DNA from: Platycnemis pennipes
Lineage: Eukaryota > Arthropoda > Insecta > Odonata > Platycnemididae
Direction of reading: 5' to 3'
DNA length: 64,000 nt
Assembly: GCA_933228895.1 (NCBI GenBank)
Contig: OW121852.1
Span: 54,974,872-55,038,871 of the forward strand
Made by a program: the position numbers and the translations under genes. Below, in pieces: positions 52,201-59,534 of this stretch; position 1 is the first letter of the stretch, and the number at the start of each line of letters is the position of its first letter. The notes below the pieces were generated by a model that saw only the letters and a program-made list of their open reading frames with translations, did not search any database and was not told the origin of the DNA.

Positions 52201-55200
52201 GACAATGTCTAATTCTTCAAGGAAGAGTTGGCGTGTCGTGGTAGTTCTGGGAAGTTGAAGATTACTGAAAAGGCATCGAAGGGAAAGTTAATGGCCAATT
52301 TACTGGCGGACTCCGGCACAGGTATCACTAAGCTGCGGGAAAAATACAAACCAAAGCCAAGTTCTTGGACTGGATCAAAATCAGATGGCACGAGTTTTAG
52401 AAGTGAATAACAATTTGATTAACGTGGTCATAGCTCCTTGATTGTAAGAGGGAACCAAAAATGTAAAAATATTTGTATAAACAAACAAAATGTAATCGTG
52501 CCACTGCGAGCGAAAACAGGAGGCAATTAGCAACGGCAGGGTTATATTTAGGAATATCCCATTTGAGGTGGTTTGTGACCTGACTAAATTGCTTCGAGAG
52601 GGAGCAATTATTGAATGGCTAAGGGAGCCGTTCAATAATTACGTCGAGCGTGAGAGGTGAGGAGCTCATCTTATGGTCTCGATAGGGGGTGTATGGAAAT
52701 CGAAGATGATCTCACGTAAGATTTTGGTTACACGTATACGTACGTTTGATCGTACTTGTAATACCGTTTTAATAATGTCTCGTATTTTTATAACTGCAAG
52801 AACTTATTTACTAAAAGCTAGTGTATTACAACTACCTCTCGACCTGAGTCTCGGAAGTTAAGAAAAAGAAACGCAAGGTAAAATCTTCCGAAAAACATAG
52901 CCTCGGATTACTTGTGATGAGCAGAATATACGGTGATCATGAATTTTAACACTACGAGACAAATATCGCATTAAGGATATACAAAAGGGATAGTTTGTAC
53001 GACTGATTCACAACTAAATAACTAAGATTCGCAACTGAATGTTCAACGAATTGATGGGGCTTATTCCATGCCCTTCGGCGACGGACATTAGTTTAATTGG
53101 TGAAATGTTTTGGTGAAATTAAGGGCGAGAAAGACTGACCGGTAAACGTAATGGTAGAAAAATAACAAGAATTTCCTATCCCAGTTTCTCCCTGACTGTT
53201 ACGAGAATTCCCTGACTATTCCCTGACTTTTCCAGATTTCCAAAATTCCCTGACAATTCCAGGTTTTCCCGGTTTTCCCTGACGATCGCCACCCTGTCAA
53301 CCTCCTCCGAAAAGTAGACGAAAATCCATGTACGAAGAAAGTTTGCTGAAATAGGGCAAAAATTAAAGTTCTGCTGTCAACTCAAGTTCATTCTGCTCAA
53401 AGCATACATTGCTCGGTGTTTCAGTTCAGTAAAATCCAAATATCGTGGCATAGCCACGTGTTATGGCGTTAATGGATTCGCATTAGAAATTTGAAAATTA
53501 AGTTGTAGGTGTTTGTTGTGTGCCTCCAATGTTGCATACACAGAAATCACAGTTTCATAAATTGACTAGAATAACTTAAACGAATATAAGTAAATATATG
53601 AAACTGAAAGGATGTTATGGTAAAAGTACTATTCATATTCTACCAAAAGTTCCCTTTCATTTGCGCTTTTCATATCATTATGACAATCTCCAAAGTGACA
53701 TTGCCCTCGATGACTAAAAAAAAAAGGTGTCATTTTTCATCCTCACTGCAAAAACACCTCAAAAGTAATTATTAAAAAAAATCCTGGTACCTGCATTACA
53801 CGAAAGGCTAAATTATCTACGTGCTGATATGCTCTCTATGAATTTTGCTTCTTCCTTTTTTGGGATATCAAGTCTCAAACTCGAGTCTATGCATAATTTT
53901 TGCGTGAATAATATACACAAAATGTGCTATTTGGTCATATAGTCCTCATTAATTATTGAGTTCACATTAACGCAAGGTATCGTACGTATTTGTTTTGGAG
54001 GTGTAATAATTGAAAATGTAACTTTGTTACAATAAATTTACCCCAGCAATGAACTAACTTGATGGCATGCATAGTGTTCCCCTGGAAGTTATGCAACTCA
54101 CACATACGTATTCAACATAACCTGAGAAGGCCAAACCTGTTCAATAAGTTTTCCTTGTTGCCATGTTCAGGATTTCAGGTCCCTACAAAAATGTGCTAAT
54201 GACAGTCCACTGTAACTGGGTGAACCTGCAAGTTTAGAGTTTCCTGAGCAAATGTTTTCAGAGACTGGTGCTATGGTCCTGATAGAAGAAACCTCTTAAA
54301 TGTTGAGCATGTTCAGCAGCTCTTATTTCTTGAATAGAATTTTCAGTATTTACAAATGAAAGAGGTTTAGAGTCTGAAATCTAATCACAGAGATAATTGT
54401 AAGCGTATCAAAATAAACAAGTTGTCACCTAGTTGTTTCCCTCAATAATTAGGTATTCATTTATAACAGAGTTGAATTCACGAGAAGGTAAGCACTTATC
54501 ACATTTTTTTAAAAAAATAAGTAAAGTATCGGCAAATAATACTATCCGTATCAGTCACTTGTATCGAGGTATCTGTTTGGTATTGGTACAAGTCTAACTT
54601 TTATATTGGGCTGATATATCAGCCCGCCGCACTAAGAGGGTTAAGTACAGAAAGACAAGAAGATCAATATATCATGAAATGAAGGTCAAATGAAAATAGA
54701 CTATTACAGATAAAATTAAAATACCATATTTACTCGAACATGCCACATATTTGTTTATCCCACTACGTTCGTGAGGAAAAAATATATTATTGTAAAAAAC
54801 TTAATTTTTTGTCCCTGAACTTGCCACCTTTTGTTTCAAATTAACAGAACAATCTTTGATAAAATTTAAAGGAATAGGTTCAAAATCGAGGAAAAGGAAA
54901 TGGGAAAAATATATACAATTAAAAAAATAGGAATTTGAAGGAAAAAAGGTGTGAAATCTGAAAGATTTTTTACACCGGGGTTTTGGGTGTGCAGCTTGCA
55001 GAAGCATATACGGTAATAAATATTTTCTCCTGATCTTTACCACCATAAGCAATTAGTCAATCTTTTCAATAGTTGATCACATAATAAAAGCATTTTGAAT
55101 AGTATGGAAAGAATTTACAAACATTCATCACACAGCATGACCTGCAGCCTCTTTCATATAAAGCACCCATGCTGAGCATAGTAAAGATTTAGTTGACTCC

Positions 55201-57887
55201 TTTAGAGGAATTTACAGTACTGAGTAGCTGTAAAAGTTTTAATTCACCAAAAAAACTCATAGCCTAATGACTTACTAGAAAAATAATTTTCACAAAAAAA
55301 ATCCTAGTTGTACTGTAAGGCTACTTACAAAAAAATCGTACCACTTCCTGACGCAACCCGGCCAACAGGCCTATCAGTGATGTGAAAACACTGTCGCTGT
55401 ATTCGACTGCCGAATGCAGTTGCGTTGGACTGGCACTCTCGGTAGGAGATATGCCTGAACGAAACATGAGTTGGTGAAACCAAAGCTCCATCATACTTGA
55501 TAATGGGGACTGGAAGCTCACAAGGGAGGTGGTTTCCTTACCTCGAAACAAAAGCGGGGCATATGATGTTGCTATGCGTTTAAAATTCGCCATTCTAATT
55601 TGAGCTAGCGCCTGCCTTGCCATTTATTAATCTCGTTCCCAGTTGAGCGCGTGGTGTTAGCGGTGAAGTGTGTGTTTTTGGGAGGAAAAGTAAGCCGATA
55701 ATTCACATTGATGGAGCATGATAGTTACGCTAGAGGAATGCTGCAGTGGACACCTACTTTCGACCAAAATATTATGTGCACTCGTTTTTTGAAGGGTGTT
55801 TACAAAGTAACCAAAATACCTACAGAAAATTTTATCATATCATATTTTTTGTCTTTTAATTCTACATTAATTTTTGTGCACTTTAATTTTCTTCATTATA
55901 TTTTTGTATTTCTTATTAAAATTTTGTGGTTGTTTTTGACGTGTTCCACTATTACACCGAGTTTAAAAGCTTATTTCTCAAATACCCTTCAAATTATTTC
56001 ATTCAAATTTTAATGAAATATATAAAGAAAAATGTTTTATGTGTTTCCTTTAACTTTCAGAATTTTATCTGTCCAAGAAATGATACTGTAATCAGTTTTA
56101 TCAGAAACGTTTTTCTCGGCTCTATATGGTCCAACAAATGCTATTTTAATTACATTGCAATTCTTAGATATCCTAATGTTATACTACATTGTTGTTAAGA
56201 ACATGATTTAATCATCTAATTTTATATCAGTTTATATTTGTATGGGTCAGAGTGAGATGGGTCTGCGGCTATTCGTTGCGTTAACATCACACAGCTTTTC
56301 CAGCAACAAATAACCGCTGACCCATATCATTCTAACCCATAAATATAAATTATATATAAAATTTGTTAATTAATTTGTGTTCTTAACAATGACATATTAT
56401 AACATAAGGATATCTAAGGATTGCAACGTAATTAAAATTGCATTTTTTCAACCAAAACATTTCTGATAAAAATGATTAGAGTATAATTTCTTGGACAGAT
56501 AAAATTCTGAACTTATAGAAAACACTTAAAACATTCTTTTTTATATTGCATTAAAATTTGGGTTAAATAATCTGAAGGGTTTTGAGAAATAAATTTTTAA
56601 ATTTATTGACAGAATTAAACGTCAAAAAATTGATATGATTAAATTTTCTGTAGTTATTTTGGTAACTACAGAATCAATTTCTCAATGTGTGGCACTGCCC
56701 CTCGTAGATAAAAAAATATATTATGTCTGCATTGTTTCGGGTTTTCTTCCGCATCAGTTGGCTAGTAGACCACTCTACTAGCTAATCACTAAGGTCTACA
56801 AGCTAACCACTAAGGTCTACTAGCCAACTGATGCAGAGGAAAACCCAAAAAAATGCAGAGATCAAACTACCACTGCGGAAACCTTCGCTCTAAGAAAAAT
56901 ATATTACATTTTTGAAACTGTTTCGAGGACTCTCTTCCAGCTTCAAAATAAGTCAATTTTAGTTAAAATAGTATTTAATACTAAGGCATAATTTTCCAAT
57001 AACGGAAAGTAGCGTTAATTAAGTGAAACAAGGTCAGTTTTCAATGCTGGAAGGCAATGGAAACTTATCTCAGGAATAAAAAAACTGTCCTCTCTCTCTC
57101 CTCACCCGTAAGCTTCAACTCCTCAGCAACACTTCCTGCCACACACCCTCACGGTGGCTAGCATTGTATTGTGAGACTGTGAATCTATGAGACTTGGTTT
57201 CGCCGGCACAATTGTCCAGGGGATTTCCTGACTTCTGCGAACGACAGTCCGATGAGGCCGAATCGGCAACGGATGATCCATGAGTGTTCCTCGAAAAGCA
57301 GTTTATTCATAAAATATCTTAGCAATTTGGAAAATTGAGGTTCACTAAATTCTGTGCTTGCATGGTCAGCAAGCAAGATAGAGAGGCATGACCGTGGCTC
57401 GCATTGTGAAAGGAATTCATCAGTTGTTTCGGGAAAGAAAACCCTCCTCGCCACCAGTGAACTTCCAGCCCCATGTATCACGGGGCCTTCGCTTTGCCAG
57501 CTCATGTTTCATTCGGGTTCTCCTGCTACTGAGATCATCTGCCCGACGTGATAGCGTTCGGCAGTCGAATACGGCGACAGTGTTGTCACATGGAGGATTT
57601 AAAAAGCCTGTTGAGCGGGTTGTGTCGGGAAGTAGTACGAATTTTTTTTAAGTAGCTGTACCTAAACGTTAATTCTGGTATTAGATCTAAAAAATAATAA
57701 GGTGTCAGTGACAAGTGCAATAAAGTATATAAGTGTCTCACCCATTTTTCCTGCATTTTTCGTGGTTGACCTTTCCATTGATCCAAAATGAAGAGGTGTG
57801 AATAAAAAAGGACCAGAATCTTCTTTACTAGCTTCTTGAAGTCTCCTTGGACGTAAATGAGGAGCAAGGTCTTGGACTTGAAAACTC
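22064..57887 (-). CDS. TRAPPC9: TRAPPC9 orthologue, 3' portion: 12 exons, 819 codons (5' end beyond window)
   Basis: Trafficking protein particle complex subunit 9 (Trs120/NIBP; brunelleschi in Drosophila) is a subunit of TRAPPII. TRAPPII is the Golgi and trans-Golgi tether and guanine-exchange complex for Rab1/Rab11-class GTPases, and in animals the subunit is also linked to NF-kB signalling. Joined in order, the exons give GPFLFTPLHFGSMER, EGEVSEVAMKVSNPLPFELK, SLSLPSESGPHPVSLKGIP, VVPALPLANVSTSLPRSA, QYSGGPGMAGGF, FFQDHRNGVNNYLLDT and a C-terminal TTTWRFVPPIEITVEDI. These follow the collinear order of the human protein from its middle to its end. All 11 junctions are GT-AG and all phases agree. 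The human protein is about 1,150 residues, so roughly the first 500 are encoded right of 64000. The region between VSTSLPRSA and the SDSDEDEG stretch is Ser/Gly-rich. No damage is seen, so it should be functional. Confidence 0.95.
23809..24000. repeat. Long hairpin, arms of about 53 bp, in TRAPPC9 intron
   Basis: The left arm (23809-23861, beginning TGACCGACAGAAG) is the complement of 23948-24000 with about 80 percent identity by eye. The 86-bp loop contains CACTGAAGATGGC. An open frame (24064-23702, minus) crosses the whole hairpin and has no family resemblance. Probably a foldback MITE. Confidence 0.75.
24840..25130 (-). mobile_element. tRNA-derived SINE, second type
   Basis: On the minus strand the B box is CGGGTTCAAATCCCGG at about 25040-25055, with a head at higher coordinates and a body that runs to about 24840. 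The body is unlike the 9494-9805 SINE, so it is a separate family. Ends are approximate. Confidence 0.7.
25755..26085 (-). mobile_element. Old copy of the 9494-9805 SINE family
   Basis: Shared blocks with 9494-9805: GAGGTGACC...AATGAGGTCATTAGC against GAGGCGACC...TGAGGTCATTTGC, AAAGG(C/T)GCCAAGGG, and GAGCACTGAACTTGAAATGG against GAGTACTGAACTTGAAATGG. The tRNA-like head is heavily decayed. Same orientation as the other copy. Confidence 0.75.
26374..26431. repeat. Hairpin with hAT-like terminal sequence
   Basis: 22-bp arms (GTTCGCAAACTGCCCATCTC..., complement at 26410-26431, one mismatch) with a 14-bp loop. TAGAGATGGG..GTTTGCGAAC resembles a hAT terminal repeat, so this may be two ends brought together after an internal deletion. 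Confidence 0.65.
26440..27260 (-). pseudogene. Non-LTR reverse transcriptase fragment
   Basis: Minus strand, multiple stops. FADDLAV near 27090 is the catalytic motif of the reverse transcriptase, and HFLRTCFWNLLLYGVEAWTA with IELKTGSIQMWCYRIMNKI at 26760-26620 is the usual C-terminal block (LYGxExWT...MWCxRR). Clade not assigned. It lies antisense-free within the last TRAPPC9 intron, in the gene's own direction. Confidence 0.8.
27955..28502 (-). CDS. TRAPPC9: TRAPPC9 exon 11
   Basis: 548 bp, the longest exon. Encodes EVTVNSELVRPQEEITCSIG, then a Ser/Gln/Asp-rich insert of about 100 residues that is absent from the human protein, then PKLALSLRFFQDHRNGVNNY and RVPLPQ. The insert separates two conserved strands and looks like a lineage-specific disordered loop. 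Acceptor ATTTGCAG, donor GTAAAA. Confidence 0.95.
28638..28827 (-). CDS. TRAPPC9: TRAPPC9 exon 10
   Basis: 190 bp. Encodes SQHISSLVDLRWSLPGTGTR, then GKASLSGFQCSREMLQIIKA and SPLIW, which aligns with human CWRIPSLKRSGEASVEG...LAPLQWDV. Donor GTAAAA. The preceding intron (28828-34628) holds four elements. Confidence 0.95.
28896..29202. mobile_element. piggyBac-like MITE, family P1
   Basis: TTAA at both ends (28896-28899, 29199-29202) and inverted termini CCCTCTTAGTGCC / GGCACTAAGAGGG. The interior has GTGCCACGAGTCGATATATC (28951 onward), with a palindromic ATATAT core. 307 bp, no coding capacity. Related copies are at 31334-31656 and 51296-54644. Confidence 0.9.
29257..31140. mobile_element. 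Tigger/pogo-like element, family C
   Basis: CAGTAGAACCTCTATTTTAC at the left and AGAGGTTCTACTG at the right are inverted. The left flank is TA and the right flank CA, so one duplicated base has mutated. 1.88 kb with no intact frame. The ends also share internal TTTCGTAAAT/GTAAATTGGAGG-type subterminal repeats. Confidence 0.82.
31334..31656. mobile_element. piggyBac-like MITE, family P1, second copy
   Basis: TTAA at 31334-31337 and 31653-31656, termini CCATCTTAGTGCC / GGCACTAAGAGGG. Interior shares CGATATATCGGCTCGA with the 28896 copy. 323 bp. Confidence 0.9.
32232..33401. mobile_element. TTAA-flanked element with five 20-bp palindromes (family P2)
   Basis: TTAA at 32232-32235 and 33398-33401. 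Termini CAGGTTCACTGCGG and CCACAGTGAACGTG are inverted. The palindrome GTGACCCACCGGTGGGTCAC occurs at 32283-32302, 32326-32345, 33138-33157 (one change), 33193-33212 (one change) and 33363-33382. No transposase frame is recognisable. The TTAA target and termini point to a non-autonomous piggyBac-like element. It is inserted in a LINE relic. Confidence 0.85.
34629..34812 (-). CDS. TRAPPC9: TRAPPC9 exon 9
   Basis: 184 bp. Encodes PSQFYLVLDAINAANSELEL, then ILMEAGESCRVPIPLQRCPL. It corresponds to human QCHLLLDVFNSTEHELTV...LHAGECQRMAI. Acceptor TTTCTTTCAG, donor GTAAGT; phase 0 out. Confidence 0.95.
35272..35569. mobile_element. TTAA-flanked MITE (family P3, related to P2)
   Basis: TTAA at 35272-35275 and 35566-35569, termini CACATTCGACCC / GGGTTGAACGTG, close to the P2 ends. 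The interior has CGCGTCCTTCAG and a run of TTCAGAGA/TTCAGTGA/TCATTAGA units near 35437-35490. Confidence 0.85.
35653..35674. repeat. Near-perfect palindrome
   Basis: TAAGGCCAACTAGTTGGTCT continues to TA; one mismatch in 10-bp arms. No associated element recognised. Confidence 0.6.
35919..36061 (-). CDS. TRAPPC9: TRAPPC9 exon 8
   Basis: 143 bp. Encodes TVEGLLKLQYSGGPGMAGGF, then CRVCSVALCMEIRPSVRLTN. It matches human TLEAVLNFKYSGGPG...LGLHVEVEPSV. Acceptor ATCCTCAG, donor GTGAGT. Confidence 0.95.
37288..37346 (+). repeat. tRNA-like sequence (SINE head)
   Basis: TAGCAGAGTGGGGTAGTGGA resembles an A box and AAGTTCGATTCTTA a B box about 28 bp later. A mirror-image tRNA-like stretch lies at about 37666-37732 on the minus strand (GGTCGCGAGTTCGATCC, with TAGCGTAGTTGGT). 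Confidence 0.55.
37626..37655. repeat. Hairpin, 13-bp arms
   Basis: CCTAGGAATACAG and its exact complement with a 4-bp loop, next to the minus-strand tRNA-like head. Confidence 0.7.
37666..38550 (-). repeat. Pair of diverged direct repeats with tRNA-like B boxes
   Basis: About 37666-38062 and about 38186-38552 share, in order, GGATCGAACT.CGC, GGCGAATGTAGGC(GA/TA)CCC.CGTGAC, TTTTTTCTCGCG, CATTCCATTC..GGG.., CGATCACTTAGCCG / CGATCGCTAAGCCG, AAATCT.CGATCC and AAAGA.CCGTGGAT. Each carries a minus-strand B-box-like GTTCGATCC at its left end. It looks like two copies of one 370-400 bp repeat family. Confidence 0.7.
39108..39231 (-). CDS. TRAPPC9: TRAPPC9 exon 7
   Basis: 124 bp. Encodes SGGSMRSNSSSVSSSASTSA, then TSGRVPNLPELHGAHWQNSV and Q. 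Serine-rich linker; phase 2 in, phase 0 out. Donor GTATTG. Confidence 0.9.
39232..41209. other. Intron without a recognised element
   Basis: TRAPPC9 intron between exons 6 and 7. It contains two small hairpins: 39473-39522 with arms near CTATTATAGACTACTC, and 40315-40355, annotated separately. Otherwise AT-rich. Confidence 0.6.
40315..40355. repeat. Perfect 19-bp-arm hairpin
   Basis: CGTAAATAAAAAGGAAAAC (40315-40333), loop AAA, exact complement 40337-40355. GGATATTCAC lies on both sides (40305 and 40403), perhaps marking a small foldback insertion. Confidence 0.8.
41210..41354 (-). CDS. TRAPPC9: TRAPPC9 exon 6
   Basis: 145 bp. Encodes a low-complexity Ser/Gly-rich segment (SSLASSLLRGGSSVGPTSGS, then SSLPSRLGGARDKRPDSAAS). 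It is poorly conserved across animals, but both splice sites (AATAG / GTAAAT) and both phases fit its neighbours. Confidence 0.88.
42050..42330. mobile_element. Tigger-type terminal fragments, nested or tandem
   Basis: Three right-end-like sequences occur in a row: GAGGTTGCACTGTA (ending about 42140), AGAGGTTTTACTGTA (about 42232) and AGAGGTTTCACTGTT (about 42328). Each is preceded by TTACGA or TTTAAAGAGG motifs, as in families B and C. No matching left ends were found nearby. Confidence 0.65.
42645..42841. mobile_element. hAT-type MITE, 197 bp
   Basis: Exact 8-bp duplication GGCTAAGG at 42637-42644 and 42842-42849. Termini CAAGGCCGTA and TATGGCCTTG are inverted with one mismatch. Interior has G-rich and C-rich runs (GGGGGTTCAAACACCCCCC). 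Confidence 0.88.
43305..43770 (+). mobile_element. Two tandem 5S-rRNA-derived SINE copies
   Basis: Units of about 234 bp at 43305-43538 and 43539-43770, nearly identical apart from a CTCTAC-type 6-bp difference near 43649. Each head reads GCCTAGCCACATTGAAACTG, then GATCACCGAAGTTAAGCAAC and GTTGGATAGGTGAACC, matching the order of 5S rRNA including the internal control region (box A GTTAAGCA.CGT.GGGC, then box C GGATGGGTGACC-like). After about 110 bp comes an unrelated body with CACGTTAAACGTGGC and a GGGGGGCTCCAGAAGGCCCC hairpin. The 5S part differs from a gene at many sites and lacks the 3' half of helix I, so it is a SINE3-type element and not 5S rRNA. Confidence 0.85.
43806..44095 (-). CDS. 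TRAPPC9: TRAPPC9 exon 5
   Basis: 290 bp. I chose the acceptor TTTGATTTCAG at 44096-44097 because it keeps the phase (AG|C) and gives SLYAGE-S-QECTITITNSGRVP, collinear with human SLYNGE...LENIG. An upstream AG at 44139-44140 would break the frame. It carries an acidic patch SSDSDEDEG. Donor GTAACT. A 5S-derived SINE lies about 35 bp downstream. Confidence 0.92.
44388..46066. mobile_element. Tigger/pogo-like element, family D, long copy
   Basis: CAGTAAGTCCTCGACTTACG at the left and CGTAAGTCAAGGACTTACTG at the right, with TA outside both (44386-44387, 46067-46068). 1.68 kb, no intact frame. Relatives: 46649-47584 and 59530-60517. Confidence 0.88.
46225..46365. repeat. Extended hairpin enclosing a hammerhead-like motif
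   Basis: Outer arms ATAAATGAAAAACT (46225-46238 and 46352-46365) and inner arms TTTTCCACAGATTTAATAAA, continuing CAC, with complements at 46321-46343. The loop contains CTGATGA at 46288-46294, a short stem GACTC-TGC-GAGTT and then TAAAT where a hammerhead would have GAAAC. Confidence 0.7.
46538..48218. mobile_element. hAT element carrying a nested Tigger
   Basis: Exact 8-bp duplication ATTGAAAT at 46530-46537 and 48219-48226. Termini TAGGGTTGGGGCTGGGATTC and the complement of GGATTCGCCCCATCACTA are imperfect inverted repeats. Subterminal GGATTCGA units recur near both ends (46552, 48127-48200). It ends 25-33 bp from the donor of TRAPPC9 exon 4. Confidence 0.9.
46649..47584. mobile_element. 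Tigger family D foldback copy inside the hAT
   Basis: The left half follows the family D consensus. From about 47245 to 47584 the sequence is the inverted complement of the first roughly 340 bp (for example TGGACAACAGGCG at 47258 against the CGCCTGTTGTCCA block at 46993). Left flank TA, right flank TT. Confidence 0.85.
48252..48528 (-). CDS. TRAPPC9: TRAPPC9 exon 4
   Basis: 277 bp. Encodes YSTHVLGVKSNCRLRDLPIP, the KVVPALPLANVSTSLPRSA motif shared with human TRAPPC9, and then a Ser/Gly/Ala-rich linker to SLYAGE. Its donor (GTTGTT, weak) lies only 24-33 bp from a hAT element that ends at 48218. Confidence 0.95.
48529..50525. other. Intron without a recognised element
   Basis: TRAPPC9 intron between exons 3 and 4. 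AT-rich, with short chance frames only. The 49200-49950 part is slightly less AT-rich but shows no family resemblance. Confidence 0.55.
50526..50652 (-). CDS. TRAPPC9: TRAPPC9 exon 3
   Basis: 127 bp. Encodes RLLTDELVFETVPSSLSLPS, then ESGPHPVSLKGIPKEIGELH and IL. Acceptor TTTTTGCAG, donor GTACAG. Part of the Ig-like/ASPM-type beta-rich middle of the protein. Confidence 0.95.
51013..51098 (-). CDS. TRAPPC9: TRAPPC9 exon 2
   Basis: 86 bp. Encodes EFSWVEGEVSEVAMKVSN and then PLPFELKVSNM. It matches the human segment WVQGDVCEVQL..YNPMPFELRVENM. Acceptor TTGCATAG, donor GTGAGT; ends in phase 0. The preceding intron (51099-57741, 6.6 kb) is the largest in the window and holds a triple nest and a foldback element. 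Confidence 0.95.
51519..54596. mobile_element. hAT element nested in the piggyBac-like MITE
   Basis: TAGACTTGAGCCGATACCAA at the left and TTGGTATTGGTACAAGTCTA at the right, inverted. Outside lie ATTTTTAT (51511-51518) and ACTTTTAT (54597-54604), an 8-bp duplication with one change. CGATAC/GTATCG units recur in both subterminal regions. No transposase frame remains. Confidence 0.87.
51793..53296. mobile_element. CAGGGTG element with 5-bp duplication, nested in the hAT
   Basis: CAGGGTGGCTACTG at the left, CGATCGCCACCCTG at the right, TCAAC immediately outside both (51788-51792, 53297-53301). Both ends have repeated TTCCCTGACTTTTCCCTGA units. 1,504 bp, no transposase recognised. Confidence 0.87.
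55321..57655. mobile_element. 2.3-kb foldback element
   Basis: The left arm (about 55321-56280) and right arm (about 56300-57655) are inverted copies at roughly 75 percent identity. Landmarks: GTACCACTTCCTGACGCAAC near 55338 against GGTTGTGTCGGGAAGTAGTAC near 57618; GCATTCGGCAGTCGAATACA (left arm, minus) against GCGTTCGGCAGTCGAATACG near 57548; TTTATCTGTCCAAGAAATGA near 56064 against its complement near 56490. The turn lies at about 56285. The left arm keeps a 100-codon frame (55623-55321, minus) that is broken in the right arm. Confidence 0.8.
56739..56846. repeat. Secondary hairpin in the right arm of the foldback
   Basis: 33-bp arms (GGGTTTTCTTCCGCATCAGT... and complement at 56814-56846, two mismatches). 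The loop contains the tandem unit CTAATCACTAAGGTCTACAAG / CTAACCACTAAGGTCTACTAG. Absent from the left arm, so it arrived after the foldback formed. Confidence 0.8.
57742..57887 (-). CDS. TRAPPC9: TRAPPC9 exon 1 of those in window
   Basis: Acceptor TTTCTCAG, donor GTGAGA. Encodes SFQVQDLAPHLRPRRLQEAS, then KEDSGPFLFTPLHFGSMERS and TTKNAGKM. Starts with one base of a split codon and ends with one. The frame is fixed by the next exon; the longer open frame here (MLLIYVQGDF...) is a shadow. Confidence 0.93.
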
Positions 57888-58675
57888 CTGAGAAATTTTT
57901 AATAAAACACTAGGATTAACTTTCACTGTATCTTACACTGGAAAAATGATAAAAATGACATTAAAACAACCAATAAATGAATACACACACTGTAAGAGAG
58001 AGAAACATTGTCCAATAAGGTGAAATTAAAATAAATTTTAGTTCAAAATAAAAACAAATAATGATGTAATGTTCTTAGGCTTTGAGACAAGGGGAATTTG
58101 ACTGGTGGGAACTATTGTGAAAAGTAGAGAAAAGGATTACACAATCATAATGAAATTCACATAAAATGGGAAAAAGTAGATATTTATGGACCAAGACGAG
58201 GGTGTCGATACAAATTTATTGAAGGAGAAGATTTCCAAATTTATATGTTGAATGCAATGGGGAGTACAATAAAAGAAAGTTGAACTCGCGCTCACAAAAG
58301 CCTCTTATCACAAACAAATTGGTCCACGACCTGACATTTTTTGCACAAAAAATATGTTGGGTGATATTTGGTGTCTTGAGAAACTCGAACCGGCACTGTA
58401 ATTGGATGGCAAGTTGATGATACTGGTGAAAGAGAATCAGTTATAATGTGATTTTCGCTCAATCCATATCTCTGATTTCATTTTGCAATGATTCTCTTGA
58501 ACTTTGGTATCTTGTTTTTTACAATTATAAAATAAAACACCATTGGGACAAAGAATAATAATACTATAAGGACGACAAAGAGAAAAATGACCACAATCAT
58601 GCAAGAGGAATGGAAATAAATCATTACATGAAATTGATGTATGCTGTTGCCTCTTCTATTGCTACTACAGTTGAT
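57888..58675. other. Intron 5' of the first exon seen, no element recognised
   Basis: AT-rich, with no TRAPPC9-like block. The next upstream exon was not found here or anywhere to 64000. Confidence 0.5.
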
Positions 58676-58677
58676 CG

Positions 58678-59530
58678 CCCTTAATCCGGGAATCCCTAGT
58701 CCGGGAACACCCATAATCCGGCAATTTTGCCATGACCAACTACCCGGCACTTTGTGGAAAATGCCAAAACATTTTTTACCAACACATTGCTCCATAACCT
58801 GCCAATATATAACCCCATTCCATTCTTAACATTAATTTTCCCATTCCGAGACTCATAATAATTTAAACATTTTAATTTCTGGTACTTCGTGTACACTGGA
58901 ATTGGAATTATTCTGCAACTTGAAGTAAACATACAAAATTGAAGACATCGCCGATACGGACTATGACTAATTTGCAGATCGGCTAATTTCAATGGCACGT
59001 GCATTTTTGATTGACTACTGGACATAATTTGATAAAATTATTTTTTATCTGCATATGTTTTTCCCAAATTATGTATACAGTTGTGGCAACAGCAGAGGAG
59101 TAATGCATCAGTACAAAACATTAACGATCGCAGAAAAAGTGCAAGTTGTGAAAAAGATTGACGCCGTTGCATCAGTAAAGCTTTGGTCTGAAACATACTG
59201 CGAGGGATCTTCAGCAATATAACACATTAAGAAAGCTGAAAGATAATATCCTCAAAATTTTACAGTTAAAGACACAAAGAAATGGATGACACAGAGAAAA
59301 ACTACAAAAGAATATTTAAGTGCTGATTTAGATCACGTGGTTTCGATTGAGTCGAAGTGAAGGCCTTAGTATTTCTGGCCAAATGCTAATGGAGCAGGAT
59401 AAACTATTTCAGAAATAGATGTGATCAATCTAAAAGACGTGAAGTGGGAAATTTCGTGTTCATGGAATAGTATTTCATGGTAAGTTCTAAAACACACGTG
59501 GTTTAAATTTTGGCCTGTTTAAGGTTAAGT
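58678..59530. mobile_element. Tigger family A, truncated copy
   Basis: CAGTTGATCGCCCTTAATCC after TA (58676-58677). It follows the 2504-4141 copy to about 59530, including the CENP-B-like TIAEKVQVVKKIDAVASVK. It stops where family D sequence begins, so the right half is missing. Confidence 0.85.
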
Positions 59531-59534
59531 TTAA

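Larger units (their letters stand above)
51296..54644. mobile_element. piggyBac-like P1 element expanded by nested insertions
   Basis: CCCTCTTAGTGC after TTTA (51296-51299, a mutated TTAA) and GCACTAAGAGGG before TTAA (54641-54644). The same GATATATCAGCCC interior motif as the 28896 copy lies next to the right end. Without the hAT inside, the element would be about 270 bp. Confidence 0.85.

Noticed and set aside
55321..55623. 100-codon minus-strand ORF as a TRAPPC9 exon or separate gene.
   Set aside because: It belongs to the foldback element (the other arm carries a broken copy) and has no resemblance to TRAPPC9.
57586..57867. 93-codon minus-strand ORF overlapping exon 1.
   Set aside because: It is the wrong frame. 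The shorter frame with GPFLFTPLHFGSMER matches TRAPPC9 and joins in phase to the next exon.
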